Source: Nilaparvata lugens (taxonomy: Eukaryota; Arthropoda; Insecta; Hemiptera; Delphacidae). From it: a stretch of DNA of 64,000 bases. Position 1 is the first letter of the stretch. Every line of letters starts with the position of its first letter. This document shows, in pieces, positions 21,740-33,195 of the stretch. The position numbers and the translations under genes were made by a program. A model generated the notes under the pieces. The model saw nothing but the letters and a program-made list of their open reading frames with translations, did no database searches and was not told the DNA's origin. Where the stretch lies: NCBI RefSeq assembly GCF_014356525.2, contig NC_052507.1:38490368-38554367 (forward strand), given 5' to 3'.

Positions 21740-23915
21740 ATTAGTTTTCATGTTGATCGTTCTATTGATTTTCTCAAAGCCGCTAAACCTGTCCATTCTT
21801 ATAAGACTATTGACTATAATAATTATATTCTATAATATGACTATAATATTCTTAAATTGACTATAATAAATTACTGTTACCTATTGGGGAGGAGAATAGG
21901 GAAGATGTGCATAACCCAAACTTACATGTAAACGATCAAATGATTTTTTTCGCAGACAAGATAACACGTTACATTGAACAAGCAAGTGTTAAAGTACAAA
22001 TTCCACATAAGTTTCTATCATTAAAACCCTGGATCACCAGACGTCTTGTTTTGTCAATTACTAAACGTGATAAATTATTTAAAAGGTTCTCAAAGCAACC
22101 TTTTAATGCTATTTTAAAAAATGAATTATCGCTTACAGGAATATGCTGAATAAATTATTGAAACTCAATTTTGCTGAGTGAATGTGATTATTATAAAAAA
22201 ATAGCCAAAATAAAAATAATGTCAAGAAAGTCTGGGACACGTTAAATGAGATGTTTGGAAGAAAACGAAAATCAACTCCTCCCAAAATTGATGCTGATAT
22301 TTTAAATCTCCACTTCGCCAAATTAGGGAAGAACTATGCTGAAAATTCCATCTCAACTGTGGGAAATAAGTTTAGGGATTCATCTATGAGAGATCATGTC
22401 TCTTTTTTCCTAACACCTACCACTGAAATTGAAATATTTACTGTGTTAAGCTCTCTAAATGATAACTCTGTTCCGGGAATTGATAGAATAAGCAATAAAT
22501 GTTTGAAAATTATCCGGCCTCACATTGTAAAACCCTTATCAGAAAAAATTTAACCATTGTTTTTTGGAAGGCTGCTTTCCTGATAGTTTGAAGTTGGCAA
22601 ATATTATACTGCTGCTTAAGTATGGTGATCATAAAGACCCAACAAACTACCGCCCAATCAGTCTGCTGAGTGGTATCGCTAAACTAATTGAAAAATTGAT
22701 CAAGTCCCGACTAGTTTGTTACCTACTTAAACATAATGTCATTCATAAAAACTAATATAGATTTCAGGCAAACAAAAGTACAATTGATTCTATAACCCTC
22801 TTAACCCAAACAATTTCAAATAACTTCACTGAAAATAAAAAAAAACAATAGCTACCTTCCTGGACCTAGCCAAAGCTTTTGATACAATCCCACATTCCAA
22901 ATTACTAAAAAAGATAGAAAAGATTGGCATATGCGGTATACCCCTCAAATTATTTGGCAGTTATTTAAAAAATAGATACCAAATCCTTACTATAGAAAAT
23001 AAAACTAGTTTTAGACAGTTAAATGATTACAGTCTTCCTCAAGGAACTGTTTTATCTCTGATTCTATTTCTTCTATATATTAATGATTTAATCAAACTTG
23101 AATTGAAAAATTGTGTGACACTCGCTTTTGCGGATGATACCTCTTTAGTATTTACCGGATCGTCTTGGGAGGAGGTAAAGAAAACTGCAGAGTCGAGATT
23201 GAAGACTTTTAAGACCTGGTTAGATTAGCACATTCTCACACTTAATTCGAATAAAAGCGTCATGACCTTGTCTCCCAATATGGTTGGCCAACCACTTGGT
23301 CTAGACCACATTCATATTCATGATTTAAACTGTACTCTTTCAATCTCGAATGATAGCTGTGGTGCTGTGGCTGCTCAAAATTGAAAGAGAAAATTAGGCT
23401 ATGTTAAATATCTAGGTGCTATAGTTGATCAGCATTTGTGATGGGATATTCACATAGATAAGCTTTGTAATAAACTCAAGCACTGGATCAACAAATTCTA
23501 TAATATCAGCAGGTTGGGTAACATAGCCGTTTCAAAATTGGTTTATTTTGCCTACATTCAATCTCATCTCCAGTATGGTATAAAAATTTGGGGTGCATCT
23601 TATTCGAATCACTGCAATAAGATATTCACAATCCAAAAAGCATTATTAAAGGCAATTTTGGGCAAAACTTAAAGATTTCCAAGTGACAGTATTTTTAATG
23701 AATTGAATGTATTGATGGTTGAGCAGCTGTATATAAAGAATTTAATTATTTACATTAATAAACATAGAGAACTTTTCAACCTCTGTATATCGCCTTACAG
23801 TCTCCGTCCCTCAACCATTACCTTTGAACCACACAATGCAGTTCAATCCATTTGTAGAAGACAGTTTGATTATATTGTGCATAAGCTTATAAATGTGATA
23901 CCTGAGCTCTTTTAA
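21740..23915 (+). pseudogene. Non-LTR retrotransposon reverse transcriptase (Jockey/CR1-like), degenerate
   Basis: Segments in shifting frames read in the order of a LINE ORF2. A pre-RT linker (HVDRSIDFLKAAKP; FADKITRYIEQA) comes first. RT blocks follow: NDNSVPGIDRISNK, KYGDHKDPTNYRPISLLSG, a damaged region around 22850, LPQGTV-like sequence near 23036 and FADDTS near 23128. The thumb/C-terminal part (LGAIVDQHL, YGIKIWGASY, IQKALLKAILGKT) ends at 23915. There are many stops and frameshifts. No endonuclease domain is seen, so the copy is 5' truncated close to the end of family A. Confidence 0.8.
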
Positions 23916-23925
23916 TAACATAATA

Positions 23926-24800
23926 TCGGGGGACCGAGCTTTGCTCTGGAGTGTAAAAGCATAGAAAATTTGTAACGAAAGATTGAATTTATAGTTTATA
24001 TTTATTTATTCATTTTTTCAGTCGTACAATTATTTTTACAGTTATATGAGGAGGCACAACAGGCTTATGCCCAAAACGGTCCCTTTTCAAATTTATACTA
24101 CAGTCCAAATCAAAATCTAGGTTAAGCTTCTATCACTCATCAAAATCTAGGTTAAGCTACTATCACTCATTAAAATCTAGGTTGAGCTACTATCACTCAT
24201 CAAAATCTAGGTCAAGCTACTATCACTCATCAAAATCTAGGTTAAGCTACTATCACTCATCAAAATAACAATTTATTCACACTTAAAAAAACAAACACAT
24301 CATCAATTACAAACAAATAGATATATTATGAATTCGATTTAGAATCATATACTATGTTTGCTACAATATTTGTTAATATACATCCACTTTGAATCACTAA
24401 CAGCATCCACTTACTATTTTGGACTTTCTGAAGTGTGAACATATTTTCTAAAAAGAAAGGGAAATAAACAAAAATAAGTTTCTCTTGCTGAATATTTTTT
24501 CTCGTGAGATCAGCTGGATGATCCCACACACATGCACTCGTTCACTCTCTTCCATTACGGTATCGACAGATGACAAAATTTCCAGCTGTTTTTCCAAGGA
24601 CGTATTTATCCTTTTAATGTCCTTCAGCGAGTTATCCAAGGGTTGAGACCTAGTGCAATCGAATCTTCATATCATAAACCTACTTTGTTCCAAATTTCAT
24701 GAAAATCGTTAAAGCCGTTTTCGAGATCCGTTGAACATAAATAATCATATAACCAGATATAAAAATATAAACAGATATACAGAAATTGCTCGCTTAATAT
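23926..24800 (+). repeat. Family B repeat, copy 1
   Basis: It starts ATATCGGGGGACCGAGCTTTGCTC and ends CAGATATACAGAAATTGCTCGCTTAATAT. The same start and end are seen at 40192-40785, with shared interior blocks (GAGACCTAGTGCAATCGAA, AAATCGTTA, GAGATCCGTTGAACATAAATAA). This copy has a 30-base tandem array in it. The repeat is non-coding; an inverted partial copy lies at 39085-39665 and a short one at 52867-52937. The class is unknown. Confidence 0.75.
24111..24260. repeat. Tandem array, five 30-base units
   Basis: Five consecutive units of CAAAATCTAGGTTAAGCTAC followed by TATCACTCAT differ at only one or two positions each. The array lies inside family B copy 1 and is absent from the copy at 40192-40785. 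Confidence 0.9.
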
Positions 24801-25875
24801 TGTAATAGTGTGAATATTGAGTGGGTATTATTGTAGCTGTTTTTGTGTATCTTATATTGTTTTTCAGGTTTTTGAACTGAAATGAACTTTGATTCTAACT
24901 GTATATTGAACCCTGCGTTTTTAGTGTGAGAATTGACTCTGTCTTGTTTGAATTTGCTAACTTGTTGCTTAGTTGTCAAAAATTAAAGCAATTTTCGTGC
25001 ATTTTTCAAATACAGTTTCAATTTCATTTCGAAAAAGCCACTATATTTGAAAATTGTACGAGCATTGACCTTTTTGCAGCTTTGGCTTTTCCACTGGAAG
25101 TTGTGCTCAATGCTCGTGGAGGGGGAATAATTTTTAGTGAAAAGGCCACAGTTGGTATTGAGACGTGAATGGAAAATCATGTAAGGTGTGCAAGCCTTGG
25201 TCCTCTGAATGGGTCTGTTGCCCATCCAGAGGGACAAATTGAAATGTTTTTCATCATCAGTACTTTTGTTGTAATTCGTACAGTAATCTAAAATTGATAG
25301 AATCCATAGATGTAAAATTGAAAGGTTAGTTGTGTTTGTGAATTTAAGTAGAGTGTAGTGAGTTTCATTACGTCTGAGTTTATTGAGTTTTGGATTGAGT
25401 GTTTCTAAAGAGTCGAAGTTTAAATTGTAGAAATGGTGAGTGCCAAACTATTGTTTTTATTTAGCTCGGAATTTAGTACGTACATAGAATGACCGAGGCC
25501 CGAATTTAGTTGCAGCAAGTTAGCAGGTTCCTAAAATGTATAGATTGAAATAGAATATACCTTCTTTTTCTGAATCAGTTACTGAGTAACTCTGTTGGAA
25601 AATTTGACATGATTGTTATTGATTCGTTTGATTCGTTAATGAGTTGAATAAACCTGAGGTTGAATTTTAAAAGGATTTTTCATTGAAGTTCCTGGCTCGT
25701 AGTTACTATAGTTGCTAGAATAGGCGACAATTATGATAATCTGTGCTTTTGAATGAACGAATCCACTAAAAGCTCCCAACCAATCAAGGATTCAAATACT
25801 GCTAGATGATTAATTGATAGCAGTAAACTTTAGCAAATATTATAGAAAAGAAGAAACAACCCCCCTCCGTTTACA
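24801..25875. other. No gene recognised; possible LTR 3' end at 25875
   Basis: Mostly AT-rich. An open stretch near 25075-25165 (AALAFPLEVVLNARGGG) is unrecognised. At 25862-25892 the arrangement ...CCCCTCCGTTTACA followed by TTGGTGGCCAGCGGTGG resembles an LTR end plus a primer-binding site (TGGTGGCC...), with AATAAA at about 25647. This may be a decayed LTR, but I could not find its start or a partner. Confidence 0.3.
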
Positions 25876-25963
25876 TTGGTGGCCAGCGGTGGTATAGTCT
25901 GCAAGGATGACTATTGAACCACATGTATTCTTATATATTTCATATTTTGGAAGATTAATCTAG

Positions 25964-26212
25964 AGGTGCGTACAGACTTTCGTTCCGCTCCAAGACCGAA
26001 CGTCACTCCAGCACAGCGATTGATGATCGACCGGCAAGCAACAATGGTTCGACCGGGGAACGCGAGAAGATCTACCATCTTCCGTAATGTTCATGATCGG
26101 TGCGAGTAGAGAGCGGAGGCGGAGCGATTGCTGTGCGATGGTGGTACGTGGGCGGTACGAGGGAGGAGTGTGCTCGGTGCGGGTTGGAAGCACGAGTATG
26201 TGTACGCAGCTA
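25964..26212. repeat. MITE with AGGTGCGTACAGAC terminus
   Basis: The left end AGGTGCGTACAGAC is matched imperfectly inverted at the right end (GTGTACGCAGCT, to 26212). Internally, GC-rich arms (CGCTCC...CAGCACAGCGATTG and CGGAGCGATTGCTGTGCG) are also inverted. The terminus is shared with the palindromic MITE at 37781-37949. Terminal and internal symmetry without coding capacity indicate a foldback MITE. Confidence 0.6.
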
Positions 26213-26519
26213 AATAGAGACAAATATATCTCCAGTTACAGAATTATGTCAGGTGTGGTGTAGGGTTAAAAATACGTCCATTGGTTACAATATAATAGGA
26301 TAATTTAAAAGGAAGACTTCTGAGAGAGATAGATTTATGGATTGCTTCTTCACATCCTAGGATAAGTGATTTCTTGTGGATAAGTTCACAATCATTCAAG
26401 CATGTCTGCTTGTTTATTTTATTCATCTCGTATTTTCCAACTTCTTTACTTTCCTTCTTCATAATTTTTTTCAAATTTGGATGTTAATAGAAATCCACCA
26501 ATTTTATTTATCATAGAAA

Positions 26520-26720
26520 TAATTTTGTTTTCAGTAACACTCGGTCCCTGCACTCAGGTTTTTAACCTTTTCAGAGACTTTCCATTTTTAATAATAATAC
26601 TATTTTACTTTTAACTCATTTTGTTAATTGTCAATTGTATTTATGTAATTATAGACATTCATGTATGCATTGTATGGAGGAAAAATAAACTATTGATTGA
26701 TTAATTGATTGATTGAAATA
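26520..26720 (+). repeat. Retroelement 3' tail with TTGA/ATTG microsatellite
   Basis: A segment ending GTATGGAGGAAAAATAAACT runs into repeated ATTGATTGATTAATTGATTG. Simple tetranucleotide tails are common at LINE 3' ends, and AATAAA lies just before it. No coding sequence is attached. Confidence 0.4.
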
Positions 26721-27074
26721 ATTCCAATATTTTCTAGTCAATCAGTGGTCAAACAGTTTGTGCGTTTGACTCCTGACTACATTTGGATCGTAATCATTAA
26801 AGCTGTAGATAATAACTGATGTTTGTGCAACATACACTGTCAGTGGATTGTAAAACTCCAGTCCAGGATACAGTATATTTTTGGCTTATTCGTCTTTTTA
26901 TTGAAAGAGACCATCAACCAAATCAGTAGCTGTGGCAGTAGCCTAAATAACTGCTTCATGGTAACAACATTCCCAGACTTGAACGCTACCAATTCACAAG
27001 AAAAAATGTTGATATTTCTTAAAATTTTAGTTCCAACTCAATACACCTTATAGTTAAAAAAACAGATACCATCA

Positions 27075-27290
27075 TCCACTCACGACCACGGCAGATTGGC
27101 CACCTTTTCAGGACGTTTGTCATACTTTCTATGATAACAATTACAGTGTAGTGTGAGTCCCAAGTATTCTTCTCCAATATCTCACTTTTCCAGCCATAGC
27201 CCAGTTCAGTTGGTGACTCACTTGAGCATAGGACTGTATTATAACAAGTGAAGTCTGGTGAGTGGCCAATCTGCCGCGAGCGATTTTGTG
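27075..27290. repeat. Foldback MITE with TIR CACGGCAGATTGGCCAC
   Basis: ACTCACGACCACGGCAGATTGGCCAC at the left end has an inverted partner near 27262-27288 (GTGAGTGGCCAATCTGCCGCGAG), enclosing about 160 bases. Flanking duplications are not clear. Confidence 0.6.
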
Positions 27291-27420
27291 GAGTTTTCCA
27301 CTTTAATCCATTGCCTGCTCAAAAAATGGTGTAGAGGGAAAAGTTTGGAAAACAATTTTTTGACTCCGCAGTTCTGTTTAGGGTAGTAAAGGAGGTCAAC
27401 TTAGCGATTTCACAATTACC

Positions 27421-28280
27421 TTGGGGTTAGAGATATGCTGTTTAGCATGAATGGAAAAGCATTATTGTTTGCGGATGACACCACTCTTCTTGCCCAGGAT
27501 GAAGATCCCCAATTGGCCATCCTCAGGTCTGCCCAGCTGCTTGAAGAGGCCAGTTCGTGGTTTGGAGCAAATAGACTGTGCATGAACCAGACTAAGACGC
27601 AGAACATGTTATGCACTCTGAGACGCAGACCACCATCCTTTGGTGAGCCTGAAGACAAGCTGCTTGGTTTTATGATAGATGCCTCACTGTCATGGGACCA
27701 GCACATCAACATGGTCTGTAATCGGCTCTCGAAGGTGATTTACCTGATGCGCAAGTTGAGGAACATTGTGCCAAGAAGCTACCAGGTGACTGCGTACCAT
27801 GCTTTGTTCCACAGTCATATTATTAACTATGGATTGTGCTTTTGATTTGGGGACATGTGGGTTTTTGTAAGAGGATTCTGCTTTTTCAAAAAAAGGTGAT
27901 CCGCATAATTACATTCTCGCCATACCTGGAACATTGACGGTCACTGTTCAAAGAACTGCGGATCATCACAGTCTTCAGTCAATACCTGCTTACTTCGTTA
28001 GTGCTTCCAAAGGAACAGTAACATAAATTTCAAGTGATAGGCCAGGTTTATGATTATTTTACTAGAAGACGTGATGATGTGGACCTACCACAATTGTGAT
28101 TGGCCAGATCACTCACCAGTTTCCCAATTCACACCCTGAAAATATTGTACAGGCTCCCATTCTGTGTCCGTGAATTGAAAGATGAACAATTTAAAAATGT
28201 TCTTTGAGATAAACTCCTCAAACTTCCACTCTATTCCTTGAGTGAAGTGGAGATCACTCATTTTATTTGTCTCTTTGACA
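27421..28280 (+). pseudogene. Non-LTR retrotransposon 3' fragment (RT palm to C-terminus)
   Basis: The open frame 27435-27845 begins at the catalytic FADDTTLLAQ block of a LINE reverse transcriptase. It continues through the motif with NQTKTQNML, then KLLGFMIDASLSWDQHI and the C-terminal HSHIINYGLCF. After a stop, degenerate sequence continues with KKVIRIIT and FKELRIITVFSQYL to about 28280. The pattern is of Jockey/CR1-type elements. The upstream part of the RT is missing, giving a 5' truncated insertion. Confidence 0.8.
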
Positions 28281-28381
28281 TGCCATTTCGATAGTTAGTG
28301 TGAATTTTATGAACGTTTAGGTTTTTAAATTTCTATGACGAAATCTATCCAGTGAAAAGGCTGGTCATGGATTGAATGAAA

Positions 28382-28470
28382 GTTGAATTGAACTTTGGGC
28401 CGCCCAAAGGGCAGGGTGACCGGGGCGGTCACCCAGGGCGCCGCGGCTAGGGGGGTAGGATGTATAGGCT
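28382..28470. repeat. GC-rich repeat terminus (GGGCCGCCC, CGGGGCGGTCACCC)
   Basis: A sharply GC-rich block with nested palindromes (GGGCCGCCC; GTGACCGGGGCGGTCAC) sits in AT-rich DNA. A related GGGGCGGCCCTGGA lies at about 30518-30533 in inverted sense. They could be the two ends of one old DNA transposon enclosing 28.4-30.5 kb, but no target duplication could be confirmed. Confidence 0.35.
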
Positions 28471-28825
28471 AGGTCGTATAATGATTACCGCCATGACATT
28501 ATCGGTTCAAGTACCTGGTACCTTCATTTCACCTTCACTTTAAAAGTCTTGAACCATTTTCTTATCAATTCATTTCTGTGTATAGGCTACCTCATTACTT
28601 ATATGTGTAGAGTGAATTGTGGCATAAACAATAAAAACTTGACGTTCACTGATTAAACTTTTGGTAAATACAGTCACTCTACGCATAACATAGGCGTATA
28701 TTTTTCTAGTCATTGAGTGAGTCTATGCGCGCCCACTGCCCCTGCAATCTGCAAGTCGTCATTGGTCGCTTCATTGTTTCAAGCTGGGGAGATAAAACTT
28801 CTTAAATTATACTTTTTTCTAACCT

Positions 28826-29005
28826 TGTATTCTGCAGGCTAAAAACTATTAAATTTTAAATTTCCGTTGATATTCCTAAATTGAAATTTTTTAGATTTGA
28901 AATAAATTGAATTTTTCTAATTAAAATAAATTGAAAAATTTTTCAATTTTGAAATATCAACTGAAATTTAAAATTAAATATGTTATAGCCTGCAGAATAC
29001 AATGG
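28826..29005. repeat. AT-rich foldback repeat with TTGTATTCTGCAGGCTA arms
   Basis: CTTGTATTCTGCAGGCTA at 28826 is inverted at 28988-29004 (TAGCCTGCAGAATACAA). The AT-rich interior, including TTAAATTTTAAATTTC and GAAATTTAAAATTAA, also pairs. This is a simple palindromic MITE of about 180 bases. Confidence 0.75.
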
Positions 29006-29009
29006 TAGA

Positions 29010-30440
29010 AAAGTGTATGAGATAAGACAAGCTGGGCCGGATGGTTCAAATATGGAGCTGTTCAAGCATGGGGGAATCTTCTTCAAACTTCGCTTCCTCC
29101 ATTTGATGAATATGTGCTGGAGACAATTGAGGATCCCAGAAGTTTGGAAAGTGGCTACAGTCAAATCTATTTTCATGAAGGAGGATATATAGTCCAGTCA
29201 CTATATACATTGGTGCTTGCAATTTATATTGTAGTTCTGATTTTTTAAAATATATTATTTGGATACATGAGAAAAGTCCACAACCAATCTCTTCATGCAA
29301 AATTTCCTTGTGGTAGATACAGAGTGACCCAAAAACTATCTCATATAGATTTCCAGGTACAACTGACAACAATGCTCCTTGTATTGTCAAAAACACATTT
29401 TTTCAGCTTTAACCATCATCACCAACTACTGGAAATTGGCCATTTTTGTGTATTGGAATATGGGCTTATGTACACTCAGCAATAAATTTTTTACTTTTCG
29501 ACCGAATTTGACTCATGATGCATGATTTTGGACCGCCTTGACGAGCCGAGAAGAATAAAGTGTGGTACGATGAGATCTGAGCATTGTGTCAAGAGTTATG
29601 TGTTTGAAATTTTGATCCTTGAGGTGTCCTTATGCGCGCCTCTTTACTAGGAAATACTGAAATGGAGTGCATCTAACGGGTGATTCTCATAGAGCATAAT
29701 CTCATGATAAGCTTATGTCATTGTGCGAAATATCAATGTGAGGTGAAGATGGTTGAAGCTGAAAATTAAGTGTTTTTTACAATACAAGGAGCATTGTTGT
29801 CAGTTGTACCTGGAAATCTATATGAGATAGAGCTTTCTACCTGATCTTAGATTCTAGAGCACAAAAATACGCCCTGAGGGATTTTGAATTATACATCTAA
29901 CTAAATGGTATCGTAACAATCGAAAGATATTGTTGATCAAAAACTAAAATTCGTCAGAATTGATTTCTTCTTTAAATTTTACTCATTTTTTGAAAATTAT
30001 AACTCAGTACCTACTTATTGGAGATAGAGAGTTCCGAATGATCTCATTTTATACAGAATTTTATAATCTAAAACAAAGGCTACAGCAAATGTTTCCGTCT
30101 GATTACTGGAGTTGGTAGAAATAGCTAAAAACTGGAAAATGTACTAAAAATACGAGGTTTTCTGGCCACTCTGTATCTAGCACAAAGAAATTTTGCATGA
30201 AGAGATTGGTTCTGGACTTTTCTCATGTATCCAAATAATATATTTAAAAATCAGAACTACAATATAAATTGCAAGCACACCTCCTTTTTATGGTTATATT
30301 GACTGGACTGGGAAGTTCCTGTGACAACTATAGAGGAATCAGCTTACTAAACAGTGCTTACAAAATCTATAGGCTAGCATGATTATCAAGGAAAGGATGC
30401 AGCCCATAATGGAAGTTCTCCTCCTGGAAGAGCAGTGTGG
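29010..30440 (+). pseudogene. RTE-like LINE reverse transcriptase split by a foldback element
   Basis: Left part 29020-29190 reads AGPDGSNMELFKHGG and IPEVWKVATVKSIF, the RT finger region. It resumes at 30310 with SCDNYRGISLLNSAYKIY and then EERMQPIM-like and EEQCGF motifs. The order and spacing match RTE-type LINE RT once the insertion 29191-30309 is removed. The sequence ends near 30440. Heavily truncated at both ends and not functional. Confidence 0.75.
29191..30309. mobile_element. Long-TIR foldback element (family C), copy 1
   Basis: The ends AGTCCAGTCA...TATA (29191) and TATATTGACTGGACT (30309) are inverted. Further arms pair: 29216-29310 with 30180-30280, and 29337-29395 with 29764-29830. 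The interior (29430-29720) is homologous to 41640-41890 (CCGCCTTGACGAGC, GATCCTWGA-GTATCCTTATG, GGAAATACTGAAAT). There is no coding capacity. It interrupts the RTE LINE, so it is younger than that copy. Confidence 0.7.
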
Positions 30441-30489
30441 TTTACTTTTAAATACTACCTTACCGCGCTGTACTTGTGGGGGCGCATAT

Positions 30490-30736
30490 TAAAATCTCGC
30501 CCCGTGCGCCAATTAACCTCGGGGCGGCCCTGGACGCAGGGAGTCATTATAATTTTGCCCTAGGGTATAATTCTAGCATAGGGTGTTTTAGAAATCAAGT
30601 TCCTATGTGTGCTGTTTTCTCATGAACATACTTTGCTACTGTTCACTGTAGATTTCTAGTGTGTTTATGAGTTTATGTAAAGGTAAACAATGCAAAAATT
30701 ACACGTGGAGGACAAGTTGATTGTTTTGAAACTTAC
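30490..30736. other. Region downstream of the Rrp46 exon (its intron), no further exon seen
   Basis: Reading the minus strand below 30736, where the next Rrp46 exon (expected GDT-x-VLAA-x-YGPVEVK) should follow, I see only repeats. The intron must be several kilobases long, since most of the 24-30.7 kb block is transposon sequence. Confidence 0.5.
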
Positions 30737-30833
30737 CTTGTGATATGATTACAGAGCCGTCGGGATTCGCTAAATAGTTCAATTCACATCGCATTGGACG
30801 AAGAATATCGTCAGATTCTTGATCAATTTCCAT
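30737..30833 (-). CDS. Rrp46: Exosome complex component Rrp46 (EXOSC5), first coding exon
   Basis: On the minus strand ATG at 30833 opens 32 codons plus one base and then a perfect GTAAGT donor (30736-30731). The peptide contains DDILRPMRCELNYLANPDGS followed by VIISQ-G. This is the N-terminal signature of the RNase PH-like exosome subunit Rrp46/EXOSC5 (pattern: R-x-x-x-CE-x-N-L-L-x-RPDGS-x-x-x-x-QG). That subunit sits in the barrel of the RNA exosome and supports 3'-5' RNA processing. The exon end at Q|G, before the expected D-T, also fits. A short ATG-containing segment with another phase-1 donor at 30964-30982 might be an alternative first exon. Downstream exons are not visible in the window. 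Confidence 0.75.
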
Positions 30834-31139
30834 TATTAGATTAAATATTTACTAATTATAAGAAACTGACATGACATAACCAATCTCAAAATAACAGAGA
30901 AGAGAAAATAAAATCAAAAACAAAATCTGTCTTGTTCTGAATCATGTCTACCAACTAACTTACCAGCTGTGTCCACTTCCATTGGCAGATTTTCAACTTT
31001 TTTGAGCTTGATATATTAAATTTATCAGTGTCACCAATAGAATCTTTAATATTCATATAAATGTTTTTTACCATCTATATGGGAACAATACAAACCGTAA
31101 GTTTTCAAATTTTCAATTTTATACGTTGTGATCTTGTGC

Positions 31140-31226
31140 CTATGCTAGTCCCTGTGTTGGATTTCCGGCGCTTCACTCTCAGCGAAGTGCTTCTAAACAG
31201 TTCGCCAAGCGTCCAACACAAGTGGC
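31140..31226. repeat. Hairpin repeat with TGTGTTGGA / TCCAACACA arms
   Basis: ATGCTAGTCCCTGTGTTGGA and the inverted TCCAACACAAGTGGCTAGCG bracket an 86-base segment that contains further short symmetry around GCGCTTCACTCTCAGCGAAG. MITE-like. It lies between the Rrp46 exon and the divergent plus-strand exon. Confidence 0.45.
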
Positions 31227-31259
31227 TAGCGTTCGACTTTCCATAAACACTGCAGTGAA

Positions 31260-32886
31260 ACTATGATACTGTAAAACAGATTCTATCAAATGTTCGAATA
31301 AAAATAATAATGAGCTGAATAAAAAATAATATATTAGATATAATTTTGTATTTTTCATACAATATGATATGACCCAAAATGTAACGGTGGCGAAGTAGCC
31401 GTCCACACTCTTGCGTGCGTCGACATTCGTATAAACTCGGCAAAAGTGAAGCGTCTGCATGAGAGCATGGGGCCTTGAGTTGAAAACCTTTCTCCTTTAA
31501 CTTTAAGAGTGGAGTGAGTGAGAGATTGATGTTGTCTGTTGTGATCCCAGTCGGTCACGCAAAATGTTTTACTTTTTTCTGGTGAAATGTATTTGTAACA
31601 AAGTTTGAAAATAGTTATGTAAAGCTTCATCTTTCGAGTGATTGTAAATATTTTAATACATTTGATTTTATCCTTTAACAATAATGGAGAGTTTAAATAC
31701 GCATTTCTTCTGAAGTGAGTATCTGTCTGTGAGTTGCATGACGTTCTAGAAAGTTGCTAAGTTCTGAGAATTTAGGATTGAGTTTTCATCTCTAACTTGT
31801 TTTTATTGATTATCTTGTTGAAGATAAATATTATTTTCTACGTATCTTTTATCCTGATTGCATTTGTCTTTTAAATTCAATGTTAATTTTGAGGAGAGAA
31901 TATAGAGCTGAAGTACAACCAGTATGTACCTGCTAATGTTTGATAAAATAGTATTGCATGCATGGTAGTAGTTTCTAAAATTATCATGTTCAGTTATAAA
32001 TATTGCAACAATTAATTACCGTATTATATTGCTAAATTTTCAGTTTCGTAGTAACTATTCGTTTGCCTATGGTGTTAACTAAAAAAAATTGATTTAACTT
32101 GTGTCAACTTTCTATTCCATACCATTGTCTAGCATAGCTATGCTAGGTAGCTCCTGTCTATTAAAATTATTGATAGGCCTATTACACTTCATGAAGAATT
32201 TTCCCAGTAAATGATATAAAATTATAATGATATTATCTTAGGCTATATAAAAAATACTTTGACACTTTACTTTGGATGTTAAATAAAATATACTATCCAA
32301 TATTAGACTATCGAATTTCAATATTGATACCTTCTAAAATATAACTGGAACTAGCATTCTGGAAATAAAACTGAAATAACTTAATAATAATAACCAATAA
32401 ACTAATAACTAAAATTTAAATGAAATATACTGGAACTCTATTGTCTCTTTTCTGTTTAGGGCTACTTGTAATATCAATAGAAATTTTATTTCTAGATATA
32501 ATAAAAAAATATTTTCAAATTAGGCCTATTCAAAAAGAGTAATGAGATTTGTATTTCTATTTATAGGCCTATGGAACTCAATATTATTAAATGATCACTG
32601 TTGCACTCAAATTAAAGTCTAGTCAGATAATTTACTGAAACTAATAAACCAAGAATACCTATCATTGAATTAATCATAATTAATCAATTCATTCATCATT
32701 CCTCACATCGTTTCCAACACGCAGGTAACCCAAATAAAATTATATTTTTTGGTTTTTATCAAATACCTACTTTATAATCTTGTACCCAATCTTCATTGTA
32801 AGAGGTTCAGTGTATTTTTTCTAGGTTAATATATAATTAATTATTATTCAATATTGACTAATTCTTTTTTCATATTCTTCAACAGA
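31260..32886. other. Non-coding spacer between divergent exons
   Basis: AT-rich, with a slightly GC-richer stretch around 31385-31560. No transposon ends are recognised. A 30-base snippet at 32443-32475 (CTGTTTAGGGCTACTTGTAA) is shared with 3020-3050. It may include promoters and first introns of the two flanking genes. Confidence 0.4.
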
Positions 32887-33195
32887 ACTCCACCATTGAC
32901 CTGCACTGCCATCAAATCCTATAGGCCTAGTCTTTCTATTTTAACTACAAACTAGAAATTGGCGCTGACTACGAGAAAATGGAGGTGGATTTAGAAGTCA
33001 ATGATGAAGGGCAGAATGCGTCCGACAATCATGTGACCAGATTGTCGTTGAGCCCGTTCATGAGCGAGTTGGGAATTTCTCCGATGTCGGCGCTTGCTCG
33101 AAACCTAGACACTGCCTCAATCAGTATCAATCCTCGAAAATTGTCTCTGAACAATTGTGAGGAATCACCACTGCCATCAATAGTGCCAATTATAG
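32887..33195 (+). CDS. First coding exon of an unrecognised host protein
   Basis: An acceptor (TTCTTCAACAG) ends at 32886. ATG at 32979 opens 72 codons plus one base, ending at TATAG|GTGAGT (33195/33196). The peptide is acidic then Ser/Pro-rich: MEVDLEVNDEG..., LSLSPFMSELGISPMSAL and ESPLPSIVPI. Splice sites on both sides and codon-like composition support a real exon. Repeated S-P dipeptides before a conserved-looking block suggest a cell-cycle or signalling phosphoprotein. A Cdc25-like N-terminus came to mind but cannot be supported. Later exons are not visible. Confidence 0.5.

Noticed and set aside
24061..24300. CRISPR array at the five 30-base repeats
   Set aside because: Units are directly tandem with no unique spacers, within a eukaryotic dispersed repeat.
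29191..30309. Polinton assignment for the long-TIR element
   Set aside because: The AGT...ACT ends and long TIRs are suggestive, but no 6-base target duplication was found at either copy and no Polinton genes are present.
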